This document shows, piece by piece, positions 22,601 to 32,936 of a stretch of DNA of 64,000 nucleotides; within the stretch, counting starts at the first letter, position 1, and every line of letters begins with the position of its first letter. The notes under the pieces are model-generated. The model did not search any database and was not told where the DNA came from. It saw nothing but the letters and a program-made list of their open reading frames with translations. Source of the stretch: Dacryopinax spathularia (lineage: Eukaryota; Basidiomycota; Dacrymycetes; Dacrymycetales; Dacrymycetaceae); the NCBI GenBank assembly GCA_037974965.1, contig JBBPFI010000002.1, positions 2,418,001 through 2,482,000 of the forward strand, in the 5' to 3' direction. The translations under genes and the position numbers were made by a program.

Positions 22601-25114
22601 AACAAGCGGGAGAGGAAAAGGGCCCAGGCAAAGAAAGGAAAAGGAAAGGAAAGAAACGAAGGAAGAATGAAAGACGCACAAGTCAGCCTCCTCCCCTTCA
22701 ACCACTCCCCCTGCCATCCCCCCCTCCTAACCCTCAACAGCTCCGCCAGAAACTCCAAAAGAATCTCCCTGCTCTCCGGCACGGGTATCCTAAGCGTATT
22801 AACGAGCGTCGCAATCGCCCTTCTGTCGTTCAGGGAGAAATAGAGGAGACCGGGGAAGGTGCGGAGCATGCTGCTTATTGTTCGGGCGCAGGAACGGAGA
22901 CGGGAGGTGTTGATTGATTGGCGGGCGCCGTAGACTTCGGAGAAGGTCGAGAAGACGGACTGTGCATACCTATTAGCATCTATCACACGAGCTGTTTCAA
23001 CCCGCTTGAAGCGCTCGTACGGGAGCGTATTTGGCAGGTTGGGGAGAAGGGAAAGAAGGGAGAGCACGCACCTCGAGGTCGCACCCCAACCTAAAATACC
23101 CCCTCGTCCTCGGCCGATCCACCAAAAACAACATCAACCCCCCCAACGCAGGCCCAATCCCCCCATCTCCCCCAGCACTCCCTCCAGTCCCCTCCGCCAA
23201 AGCCTGTAAAAGCACCCTCATGCCTCCCGTCAAGCAAACAGAGTCTATATCGATCAGTGCTAGCTCGGCAAGGGTCTCGAGCGCTGAGGGGCGGAGGGGG
23301 TCTTCGGTGTGTTCTGTTAGGGCTATGAATGCTCTTAGGAGTGGTTCGGGTAGGACGGGCGGGTTTGAGGGGGTGGGAGCGGTGGTGATGGTGGGGTTGG
23401 AGGGGTTGACGAGGGTTGGGGTGGATAAGATGGAGGCTGCGGCAGAGGAATTGTTGTTGGTGGTGCTGGTGGTTGGAGGGATGGGGGTGGATGAAGATGC
23501 AAGGGTGGGGTCGGGTCGGAGGGTGAGGAAATGCCTGATTAGCTTGAGAGCTTGTTCTTTCTCTTCGACGTATTTGTTGTCTCTCGAGAGCGTTCTACAC
23601 GTAGCACGTAGTCAGTACTGCACGTCTGTACAACCTTAGACTGCAAGCCAGAGAGGCAATGATCGAGACAGGAGCAGCGATAGTGGGAGCGAGCGAAGGG
23701 AGCGGGAGCGGGAGGAGGGGACGGAGAGACGCAGGGGAAGCGGAAGGAGGAGAAGCAGGGGGAAGAGCGCGCACTTAATCATATACCAATCCAACCCCTC
23801 CCCTCTCAATACCCCAAGACCAGCCATATCAACCAGCGCGAACCTCACCAGCCTATAAGCAGCCGTCCGGAGCTCTTTGGTGTTACTGTCGGAGAGGCAT
23901 GGCATCACCCTACGGACATTCAAATCCCGTCAGCAGCCTACCTACCCAGCGCAGAGGAGGAAAGTAGGAGAGTAGGAGAGCAGAGGAAGGAGAGGGAAAG
24001 GAGATGGAAGTAGGTTGCAAGGGTTGGGCGGGGGGACGTACGCAGCTGCAAACAGCTCCATATCAAGCTCATACCGCACTCTAATATTCCCCCTCAACAC
24101 CTCCGTCAGCCTGCCCACACAGGCCAATCTGGCCATCTCGCTCTGACCCCCAGCTGCTCCCTGCACGCCATTCCCCGCTGTCCCGTCCGAGCCCGAGCTG
24201 TCGAGACGGGCCATCTCACCCAACTGCCCCAACCAAGCCCGAGCGGCCTGGAGAGCAGACTTGAAGTCCTCCATTTCCCCCGCCAGGGCCGCTTGCGTAC
24301 TAGTGCTCGTGCTTCCTCGTCTCAGTTTCTCCCCTCCTCCTCCGAGCGAGCCAGCAGAGCCATTCGCCGTAGAGGAAGAGGCAAAAAAGGACCGCTTGGA
24401 CTTGCCAGGCTCGGAGCTGCTCGTCCCCCTCCGAGCGCCTAGTGGCCTCGTCCCTCCCACACCTCCAGCTCCCGAGAGAGGCGAAACTCCACCTAGTCCG
24501 TCCGCTCCTTGTAGTTGTGCGATCGCGCGCGTAAGGAGCTGGATCCTTTGTTCTGCCGCCTGCAGCTCCCTCTCAACACTTTGCAGGTGCTTGCTCGTCC
24601 CCCCTCCCCCTCCAGCATCGGAGGAGTTGTTGTTGGAGTTGGCGGTGGAGTTGGTAGAGAGAGAGGAGAGCACGACGTGCAGAAGGTTCTCAGCGCCATC
24701 CTTGATCTTCCTCTGCTTGTCCAGCTCGCGCTGGAGCTCCTCGACTTGCTGGGCCGGGTCGAGGCCTTCGAGCTGCGGCATCGGCAGTGGCAGTAAGGTC
24801 GGCGTAGGCGACGAAATGCTCGGTCGAGGTCTTTCCCCAGGCACGGGCGAGGGGCTCGCTCCATCCCTCTCCCTCTCCCGATCGCGATCCCGGTCTCGAT
24901 CGTCCCGACGAGAAGACCCAGAACCGAGCGAGAGCAGGTTGGCGCCTACGCCTACGATAGCGCCGGCGAGGTTTGTGGCTCCTGCTGTTAGGGTGCTGGA
25001 GGCTGAGGAGAGGGTGCTGGTTGATGAGGGCGGCGGTGGTTGGGGTTGGAGGGGAGAGGGGCCGGAATGGGGGAGGGGAGAATGGGCGCGCCGGGCGTCG
25101 GATATGGAGGGCAT
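19685..25114 (-). CDS. Rictor/Avo3/Ste16-type TORC2 subunit
   Basis: Scaffold subunit of TOR complex 2, which controls AGC kinases, actin and membrane homeostasis. Eleven exons (descending): 24042-25114, 23775-23909, 23072-23594, 22680-22959, 22284-22537, 21645-22217, 21307-21579, 20849-21255, 20610-20787, 20295-20558, 19685-20242; 4518 nt, 1505 residues, all phases consistent. The N-terminus is a Pro/Ser-rich disordered region and a predicted coiled coil ('QQVEELQRELDKQRKIKDGA'). Then come helical-repeat blocks of the Rictor family ('SRDNKYVEEKEQALKLIRHF', 'SMLRTFPGLLYFSLND'), the middle block ('NERWVRLGCRFLRVLVG') and the diagnostic 'LYEYGWEATKTPMGEPTGIC', followed by 'LLAIANLGNSMTANTASRTL'. 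The tail is acidic. It is divergent from the ribosomal uL22 gene. Confidence 0.93.
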
Positions 25115-25642
25115 CGTCAGGATGCGGACGGCGTGTTAGTGAGCGCGACGTGCCGGGACGGTTGGCACTGTTGATGCTGGCTAGAGCATACAGCCCTGCG
25201 CTCTTAGACGATAGTCGGAGTCTATCAACAGCAAAGAGTCGGATAGTAAGCTTAGATAGTAGCAGGTGTTGGCCTTGCGACGCCTTACAATGCCAAGTCG
25301 AACACCTTACACCACTGAACACTATCACGTACGCACTCACCGATTCACACGCATCGCGCATCCATTCCCCACACGTGCACTATCCCCGAGCCGCATCTCC
25401 GACCATTGCACAGCACAGCCCCTCCTCCCTCCGACAACGCCACCCAAGAACCCTGAACCTCCTCAGGGGAGACGCAAGGGAAGCAAGAAACTATACAGCA
25501 CCAAGCCACCCCGGAAGCAATTCCCCCTTCCCTTGCTGCACACCGTTCACCGTCGTCGACACTAGCAGCGGGAAGCAAAGCAAGTCGCCTCGCCCTCGCC
25601 CTCGACACCGACACCCGACCCCTCACCTCCAAAACAACAAAA
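25115..25642. promoter_or_regulatory. Shared divergent promoter, Rictor-like / ribosomal uL22
   Basis: 528 bases between two start codons pointing outward. The uL22 side is strongly pyrimidine/C-rich just before its ATG, as usual for highly expressed fungal ribosomal genes. No defined factor site was identified. Confidence 0.5.
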
Positions 25643-26556
25643 ATGGGTGCGTCCACTCCCACTCTAGCTGCTGTAGAGAAGGGGATGCTGATTGGGGTGT
25701 TTGGTAGTACGCTACGCGGCCGCTGCTATTGTCGATAACCCGGAGCGCTGTGCGTCGTCGTTCAAACTACTGCACGGAGAGAGCGCGGGAAAGGCTGACT
25801 GGGGTATATTGTTGTAGACGCTCGCGCGAGGGGCGAGTACCTCCGCACGCACTTCAAGAACATGCGCGAGGTCGCCGCTGCTCTGACCGGTACGTCCCCG
25901 CTCCCCACTTCCCTCTCCACTCTTCCCCTGCCTTCGACTGCGTGTTCAGGCGCTGATGTGGTTCTGTGTTTGTTTTGGGGTGTAGGCTTGAAGCTGAGCA
26001 AGGCCTACTCGTATTTGGCGGACGTGCAGGAACATAAGCAGATTATTCCCTTCCGCCGGTTTTCGGGTGGGGTGGGGCGTGAGTCTCAGGCGAAGCAGTT
26101 TAAGGCTACGCAGGGTGCGTCCCTTTCTCCTTCTCTCCCTCTTCCCTCCCTTGGGACGGGCTCGGCCTGCTCAGGGGCAGGGATATGGGATCACATAGTG
26201 GTGCTGACCCTCGCCCTCGCGCAGGTCGCTGGCCCGAAAAGTCCTGCAAGTTCATCCTCTCCCTCCTCAAGAACGCCGAATCCAACGCGGACGCCAAGTC
26301 CCTCGAGCTGGAAGACCTCGTGATCAAGTCCATCGTCGTCCAGCAAGCGCCCAAGACCCGGCGGAGGACGTACCGCGCCCATGGGCGGATCAACCCTTAC
26401 CAGGGCCATCCGGTGCATATTGAGGTCTTCTTGCATGCGCCTGCGGAGGAGGTGGAGCGGAACAAGGAGAAGGACGGCGTGGTGGCGAAGGGCGAGCTGA
26501 AGGGGTTGAATAGGAGGCAGGTCGCGAGGAAGAGGATTGAGGCTGCGCGTGCATGA
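25643..26556 (+). CDS. RPL17: 60S ribosomal protein L17 (uL22)
   Basis: Large-subunit ribosomal protein near the exit tunnel. Exons 25643-25646, 25708-25749, 25818-25889, 25986-26114 and 26225-26556 sum to 579 nt, 192 residues. The mini first exon (ATG plus one base) gives '[20 protein letters not shown]'. Family blocks are '[18 protein letters not shown]', '[17 protein letters not shown]', '[18 protein letters not shown]' and the near-invariant '[14 protein letters not shown]'. The length matches eukaryotic L17. Introns close to the start are typical of basidiomycete ribosomal protein genes. Confidence 0.96.
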
Positions 26557-27097
26557 GCGAGCCTGAGGCCCGTGTGTGTAGTGCGTAGGGGGGATGTTGC
26601 GGTTATGTTGTTACATGCAATATGACATGCCGTATGATTGTCTTTTCTCGTGCGCGATCCTGCGCGTACCTTGCACTGTCGAGGAACTTTCGACAAGTAT
26701 TGCTCCCCCGCCTCGAATACAGAAATTCTCAAGCAGCATCTCCATCGTCTCGCGAGGAAATGCTTGAGTACACATGCCACCACGCACGCAATCGCAGCCT
26801 AAGTCTTCATTGTTTCACAGATTCATAGGTTGGCTACTATTTATATGCGCGCTTCTTAGGCAGTTTGCGTAGAACAGTATAGCACACTGATAGTTAGACA
26901 CTTCCCGGAATAACTTCAAGTTCGCCTTGGTGTTGAACTTCATTTCTCCGGAGGCATCCAACCGAACCCTACTCACTGCCTTATCCCTCCCACCATCCAT
27001 CCCTCACCACCTCGTCCCACCATCCCCCAACCCAACCGCCTGCCCAGCTCTCCTCCCCCTCAAGTCCAGTCCGGGAAAGAGCTCAGCAACGGGCAGG
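26557..27097. other. Intergenic, uL22 3' region and bL35m promoter
   Basis: 541 bases. A frame in register with the downstream gene opens at 26927 but its extra N-terminal residues look unlike a targeting sequence, so the later ATG was preferred. No other feature seen. Confidence 0.4.
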
Positions 27098-27813
27098 ATG
27101 TTCGTCCTCCCCACCCTCCGCAACACCCTCTCCCTCCTCAGCACGCCCTTCCGCACCCCCTTCCGCACCTCCCTCCCCTCCGCCCTCCCCTCCTCCCTCC
27201 CCTCTCCCTCCTCCCCCGCCAGCAGTGCCCTCTTGGCCTTAAAAGCAGTGCAAGCACTCAGAGGGAGGGGGTTCTCGACCACCTTCTCCGCGCTGGATCA
27301 GAAGAAGAAGAAGGATTATAAGCTTAAGACGCATCGTATGTCCCTCTCTCTCAGCCTATCTTACGAACGAGCAAGCGAGGAAGAAGGGGAAGAGGAAGGG
27401 GAAGGGGGGCGAGGAGGAATGTAGGCTGATTGGATGCTTTTGTAGAGGGAGCTAAGAAGCGGTGGAAGGCTTTGCCGAATGGGCACTTCAAGCACGTACG
27501 TCTTCTCTGCCCTCTACTCATCCCTGCTTCCCTGCGAGCCACACCCAATCCACTCCCTGCTCCCCGTGCTTCCAGCCTCTGTCCTCTTCCCTCCTTTCCT
27601 CTTGCGTACTCGCCTCCTGCTCCTGCTCCTGAGGAGCCTTCGCCGCTCCCTCGCCCCCGCCCATGCTCACTCCGTTCGCTTGTCTAGTGGCGACCAGGCA
27701 AAACGCACCATAATTCCAAATACTCGAGGATAAGACTGCACAACCTCGGCCTGCCGAGCTACGAGACCCCAGCGCAACGCAAGCAGCTCAAGAAGCTCTT
27801 GCCGTACGCATGA
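27098..27813 (+). CDS. Mitochondrial ribosomal protein bL35m
   Basis: Mitochondrial large-subunit protein. Exons 27098-27335, 27446-27495 and 27688-27813 give 414 nt, 137 residues. The first about 65 residues are Ser/Arg/Leu-rich and lack acids, as expected for a matrix-targeting sequence ending near 'GRGFSTTFSALD'. The mature part carries the bL35 pattern 'YKLKTHQGAKKRWKALPNG' then 'HFKHWRPGKTHHNSKYSR', ending in a basic tail. The first Met at 27098 was chosen over an in-frame one at 26927 because it begins directly with the targeting-like segment. Confidence 0.88.
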
Positions 27814-27833
27814 GCATCGGCCTCTTACCCAAT

Positions 27834-27860
27834 ACATGCTACATGCTACATGCTACATGC
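27834..27860. repeat. Short tandem repeat, unit ACATGCT, about 3.9 copies
   Basis: Seven-base unit repeated without error just downstream of the bL35m stop, in its presumed 3' UTR. Length of this kind of repeat may vary between strains. Confidence 0.85.
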
Positions 27861-28013
27861 CGCTTTCCGGGGAAGTGGTCCAGCAGTGATAGGGGGCACA
27901 GCGCTTGTTTGGGTGAAGCGAGGGAGAGGGGGTGGGATGGGACGATGATACCTTTTCACTAGATGATAATGGAGCATCTACAACCCCAACCGCCACCAAA
28001 AAAGGAGCTACGG

Positions 28014-29706
28014 TTAGACGCCCCACTCCCTCCTCACTGTCTCCCCCTTCTCGACCCCTAACCCGTCCAGCACCTGCCTGACGAGCTCCTCATCCCCCCT
28101 GGGCAAAAAGAGCCTCATAGTCCCGAACCTGCTACATCGGGGGATAGCCTCCAGATACTTCCTCACTTTCTCCCGTTCTTCCTCTTCTGCCTGGGAGGAG
28201 GCGGAGGAGAGGATACGGATCAAGCTGCTGAGTGTGTCTGGTTCTAGGGCTGAGCCGAAGAGTGCAGGGAGCTTTTCGGGTGGAGTGAGCTATATTGACG
28301 GTGTCAGTCGTCGGTCGCTTCTCCAGCACTGTGTATGCGAAGGACGCACCTGAAGATATGACCACCTCGCTTCCTCCGGCAGATCGCGTAACGCAAGCGT
28401 GAACTCGCTCGCCCTCTTCGGCGCCGGAGGGAGCCTTACACTCTTCCCTCCTCCCGCTTCTGCCCCTCCTGGCCGTGGCTGCGACGCAGGAGTAGAACTT
28501 GAAGGAGGCCGCCGCTCTACGACTTCCTTGTCCCCGTTCGGACCCAACTCGAGCAGCTCCTTCCCGTCTGAGCCTATCAGCTTGGCCGTTCCGTCCGCCT
28601 TGAACACCCCTCCCCCCACCCGCTTCGCTCGCGCATCCCGAGCAGCAGCGAACGTCGCTGGCTGACTCTGACTCTCTGTCCGCCTCTCGTTCTGCACCGT
28701 ACCTCCATTCTGCCCAACCGGTGCAGCTGAGCTCGACGGCCCACTGCTGCCCGTAAGTCGAGTAGAAGAAACGGGGGTGAGCAGCTCGCCACGCTGCCCA
28801 GTAAAAGGCTCGACCCTTGGAGGCGGCAACGAGGAGCCCGAAGGCTTAAGAGCCGATTTAAGGGGTTTCTTCTTCTCTTCTCCCGGTTCGTCCACTAATG
28901 CTATGGGGATCCGTCGTCGCTTTACGGGTTTGGAGGATGAAGAGGCAGAGGAAGAAGAGGGAGGGGAGCGTTCGGCTACTGTGGCGGCGAGAGGAGATGG
29001 GGAGACGGAGACTGGTTTGACCTGCTCGCTTACTCAATATATGCACCTCGTACAAATTTGGGGGTGGAGGCGCACCTTGGACGGTTGTACCTTGTCAGGC
29101 AGCGTCCCCAACAGAGCCTTAACAGCCTCGTTCCCCGGCTCCAGCCTTAACGCTTCCTCCAGATCTAACCCCCATCCCCAAATCAGCCCTTTTCAGACTT
29201 GGCTCACATGCAGGGGGAGGCGTACCTGCTCGTGCGCCTGAATTGTCGCCTAGTCCTATTCGGGCTTGGGCACGACGGAAGAGCGCTTTGACGTCTTTTG
29301 GCTTTAGAAGGAGGGAGGATGAGCAGTCTCGCAGGGCGTCGTCGTACCTACCCACACAGCGTCAGCGTCTAGCCCGCCCATCCCGCAGGCCGCCCTGTAT
29401 GCCCCATGCTAGGTCGACGCAGAGCCGCAGCCGACGGAAAAGGGTAAAGTCAAGGGAGAGGGAAGGGACGTACTTCTCAAGTTTGAGGTACGCTGCCGCC
29501 CTATTCAGATAAAACGTCGGGTCGACCGGCAGGTCATTAGACTGCGAAAGCACAATAGCGCGCGTATAATGCCCCACAGCGGCCGGGTATTGGCCAGCTT
29601 TGAAGGCGGCGTTGCCCTGCTCTCCCCTGTCAGCTCTTACTGCCAGCTTAGGGATGGGTAAGGAAGGGGCGGACGTTTTCTTTTGCTTGTTGTGGGGTTG
29701 TTGCCA
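28014..29706 (-). CDS. RPAP3/Spag1-like TPR co-chaperone
   Basis: TPR protein of the R2TP type, which links Hsp90 to assembly of RNA polymerases, snoRNPs and PIKK kinases. The start 'MATTPQQAKEN' (29706) joins to 'QGNAAFKAGQYPAAVGHYTR', the first TPR helix pair; 'DPTFYLNRAAAYLKLEKY' and 'YDDALRDCSSSLLLKPKDV' give the next. A long Ser/Pro-rich linker (28860-28400) follows. The C-terminal part 'PKRASEFTLALRDLPEEARW' and the final 'LARLFGTMRLF'-like helices match the RPAP3 C-terminal (RPAP3_C) domain. There are several introns; not all joins were fixed. It is divergent from COX20 across 224 bases. Confidence 0.8.
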
Positions 29707-29930
29707 TTCCTGAAGAGTTTGAGAGGAGAAGAGGGAGTATTGAGGAGAGGTGGGGGGGAAGAGGTGTGGAATGTGAAGTGGCGACTGACGAGCGCTTGTT
29801 CGAACCTTTCAGTTACGTCTTCAAGGGTCCTCCTCCTCCTCTCGCATTCCGTCCTCCTTCCCGCCGCCCTCCCTCCCCTGCCAAACAACCCCCCCACTCC
29901 CAACCTAATCAGCACCAACCAAAAGCCAAG

Positions 29931-30741
29931 ATGATCCCCCCACCTCCCGGCTCCTCCGAGTCCGACCTCCCCCAAACCTGGCCCCCTCCCCCCCCACCGC
30001 AAGCCGTCCCCCAGTCCCGAGCTGGGCAAACCCTTTTCGCACTCCGGATGTTGAGCTGGGAGGACTTTAAGCATGTGGGGGAGATGCCGTGTGTGCGGAA
30101 TGCGCTGCTTATTGGGATTGGAGCTGGGGCGGGGGTTATGGGGATTAGGATGATGCGGACTTGTGCGTTGCTGTTCCTTCGCTCTTACTCTCTGGCTCTG
30201 GCTATGTTTCGTTTTGTCTGTGTGAGGTGAGAGCATGGCTGATGTGTGGGACAGCGGCGTTCTGGGCTGCAAATTGGGCCGCAGGAACATTCGTATTCGC
30301 AAGCAGTGGATCATTGTACGTCCTCCATCTACATTCCACATCCCACTTCTACATACTACGAACCCTTCCCTGCTGCCCCCCTCCCCCTTGAACTCCATCC
30401 CACACAGCCCCAACCTCGCTACGCAACCCCACGCGCCTCTCCTACCACCCCTCTACCACCTGCTCACCGCCCGTATGCTGACCATACTCATGCACGCACG
30501 CAGCCTCGTCTGCCAGTCCAAACTCGCCAAAGAAAAAGAGGTCGTGCGCGCCATAACCGAAAAGTTCCCCCAGCGCAACCTCAGGTTGGCAAAACAGCGG
30601 GCGGAGGAGGCGGCTGCTCGGGCGAGGGCGCAGGGGGCGCAGAGCGGGGGCGAAGGCAAGGGCGAGGGCGCGGGTCGGAGTGCGAGTGAGGCAAATAGTT
30701 CGAGTACGGGTGCGGCGGAGGGCGGGGATGGGAGGACATGA
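29931..30741 (+). CDS. COX20: Cytochrome c oxidase assembly protein COX20
   Basis: Inner-membrane chaperone that handles Cox2 during complex IV assembly. Exons 29931-30162, 30255-30315 and 30504-30741 give 531 nt, 176 residues. After a Pro-rich start, 'FKHVGEMPCVRNALLIGIGA' begins the first membrane helix, and 'AFWAANWAAGTFVFASSGS' (family pattern A-N-W-x2-G-T-F) the second; 'CQSKLAKEKE' follows as in COX20/FAM36A. The C-terminus is an Ala/Gly/Ser/Glu-rich tail longer than in yeast. It is tail-to-tail with the rhodanese phosphatase gene, 76 bases apart. Confidence 0.88.
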
Positions 30742-30817
30742 GGGTATATGTATGCGCTTGTACGGGTCGATGCGAGAGAAGAGAGCAGGACTGATGTGTG
30801 GGCGAGAGAAAGGAAAT

Positions 30818-31807
30818 CTACATATCCCAGATCTCAGGCCGGAAATCCTCAAAGAGCGTCGTCTCTTTCTGCTCGCCCCACCGGTCAGCTCTCTTTCCGC
30901 CACAACAAAGGAGAGAAAAGGACGTACGCGGAACTCAGCCTGGAACTGCATAAACCCCCCTAGTTACTCCCACGTCAGCGGTCCCACCTCCATTAAGAAT
31001 CAAGAAGATAAAGAGTGCGTACCTCGTAGAACGACAACTTTCTGCTCTGGCCCCTCAGGCAAAAGCTGCGCTCGGGTCTCGGCATATATCTACCCCCAAC
31101 CCGTCAGCATCATCCTTCCTACCTTCTCCCACACCCCCAGCAGCTCGGCAGTCCGTCGCTGGCCAGCTCTGCCCTAGGGATCCCAGGCAATGGGAAAGAG
31201 ATAGGGAAGGACGTACCCTCGCTGCTTTTGGACCGCGTTGTTGTGAGAGTGCGCAGTGGAAGACGACCACCTCTTCGTCCTTAAGCTCCTGGACGAGCGT
31301 ATGCACCGTGTCCATAAATTTCGAGGATGGATAATGCAGCGAATTGGCAATATGGCCGCCCTGCGTCGTTATCAGTCCTAACCGTTTCAGACGGGGACGG
31401 AAGGGCAGGAGAGGGAAGCGCGGGAGTGGGAGAAGAAAGAAAGAGAGGGTGGGAGGGCGTACGATGTAGTCGTCGTCTCGTACGTCGATCACTTTTGGAG
31501 GCTTACTCGTCGTGTCCGTCAACAGCTTTCGGAGTTCCTGCACCATACATACTATATCAGAATTTGGTGTTCCCTTTAGGGTGGGTGAGAGGGAAGGGAA
31601 GGGGGAGGGGGGGCGTACCTTGCCTGATATGAATGAGTAGGGGAGGGAGAATGACATCTTCTCTTTGCCTTTCGCTGAGTTCGTTGAGTAGGGGGTGTGG
31701 AATGACGGAGGAGGGCGGCTTGGAAAGAGACGAGGCAGCGACCGAATGGGACCAGGGAGACGAGATAGCGAGCGTGGGAGGTTGTGCGGGACTGGGAGAG
31801 GGCGCAT
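30818..31807 (-). CDS. Cdc25-like rhodanese phosphatase / arsenate reductase family
   Basis: Single rhodanese-domain phosphatase of the Ych1/Ibp1 kind. Exons (descending): 31619-31657 (or to 31807), 31463-31537, 31217-31360, 31023-31089, 30928-30959, 30818-30868; 135 residues from the 31657 Met, with phases consistent. Active-site loop 'VVVFHCALSQQRGPKAAR' has the Cys-x5-Arg pattern; 'PKVIDVRDDDYIGGHI' is the N-terminal rhodanese block. The end 'GGFMQFQAEFRKETTLFED' is characteristic of the family. An in-frame Met at 31807 adds 50 Arg/Ser/Pro-rich, acid-poor residues that resemble a mitochondrial targeting sequence, so two products are conceivable. Confidence 0.87.
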
Positions 31808-32261
31808 TTGCCTCGAGGCGACAACCGGCGCCTACGAATTAGCGCGTGTTGTTATGAGCGCACTAACGCCGAACAAGGCGCTCTCCACCCGTTATTGTTG
31901 ACTATGGGTGATGATGCGACGATGAGATCATGCGATGAACTGGTAAAATCATCATTTATATGTATGCGGTGAGATGTATGCGATAATGCGATAAATGATT
32001 ACAACCAAAAAAAGAAATGTACAACATGTATGCATGCTACTGCATCCTTACGGACGAATACCAGCGAACCCATAACAGATAGGGGTCAAGCTGTCCTCCG
32101 TACACTCACTCTCATCCGCTGGCCCTCCTGACAGCGAGGTGCGACCAGCCTTGCCGGAACACGACTTCGCCAGGCAGCGTCGTCATGCTATGCGATGCTG
32201 ATAGCCGCCGTCTTGTGTGATGTGTGACTGGCAGCAGAGGGAAAGAAGCAAACGAGGGAGA
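31808..32261. other. Intergenic
   Basis: 454 bases with AT-rich patches. No coding or repeat signal seen; it should hold the rhodanese promoter and the 3' end of the Dre2 gene. Confidence 0.4.
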
Positions 32262-32936
32262 TCATAGATCATCACCAAAATCGATCTCCACCTTCTGCCC
32301 AGGAGTGAAAGCTGGCATCCCTAGCCCAAGGTCAACCTCGTCTCCTCCTGTACAGTGATAGGAGCATGGCAACTCACCAAGATACGGACAACTCCCGCAC
32401 CGAAAAGCGTCCCCCATCGAACATTTCCCGCAGCTCGTAACCAGTTCGCCGCGCTCGATGCCCTCCGCTAGCGCTAACAGGCGTGCGCGCTCGGACTGCG
32501 GGGTCTTCTTTGCCCCCGTTCCTGCGAGGGGGAGGGGGAGGTCTTCCTCGGTTTCGGAAGCTGAGGAGGAGCCGGAGCTGGAGCCGGCTGAGATGAGGTC
32601 GGGCTCCTCATCGTCCGCTCGGCCACACGAGCAGTTCTTGCATCTCTTACTCCTCGCTCCCATCTTCGGAGCACACTCGCCGTCGCTCGACGATGCTGAT
32701 GAGGCGGAGGCGGAGGCGAGGGCGGGGCGGGCAAGGTCGGCGGGAAGGAGGAGGGTGGAGTCGTCTATCAGCTCATAGGCGTTGGCTGATGATGAGGAGG
32801 AGGCGGAGGGGGGAGAGAGAGCCCAGATGTGTTTCTTTTGGGATTGAGGGCGCGAGCGGCGCGGGAGTGGGATGGGCATGGCGGTGGGGACCGGGGCGGC
32901 GGATGCTGCGGAGGATGTTGAGGGGGTGGGGCACAT
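32262..32936 (-). CDS. DRE2: Dre2/anamorsin (CIAPIN1) cytosolic Fe-S assembly factor
   Basis: Electron carrier from Tah18 in cytosolic iron-sulfur assembly. Exons 32378-32936 and 32262-32320 give 205 residues; the 57-nt intron would be readable but its removal restores the family end '[20 protein letters not shown]'. Both cluster sites are visible: '[18 protein letters not shown]' (first, Cys-rich) and '[19 protein letters not shown]' (twin C-x2-C). A Ser/Ala/Glu-rich linker lies between. The usual N-terminal methyltransferase-like domain (roughly 130 residues) is not encoded downstream of the chosen Met, and I found no convincing upstream exon. Confidence 0.87.
   Translation of the reverse strand: MCPTPSTSSAASAAPVPTAMPIPLPRRSRPQSQKKHIWALSPPSASSSSSANAYELIDDSTLLLPADLARPALASASASSASSSDGECAPKMGARSKRCKNCSCGRADDEEPDLISAGSSSGSSSASETEEDLPLPLAGTGAKKTPQSERARLLALAEGIERGELVTSCGKCSMGDAFRCGSCPYLGELPCSYHCTGGDEVDLGLGMPAFTPGQKVEIDFGDDL

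Noticed and set aside
24261-25139. 292-codon plus-strand frame
   Set aside because: Antisense to the low-complexity first exon of the Rictor-like gene; Ser/Pro/Arg-biased and without motif.
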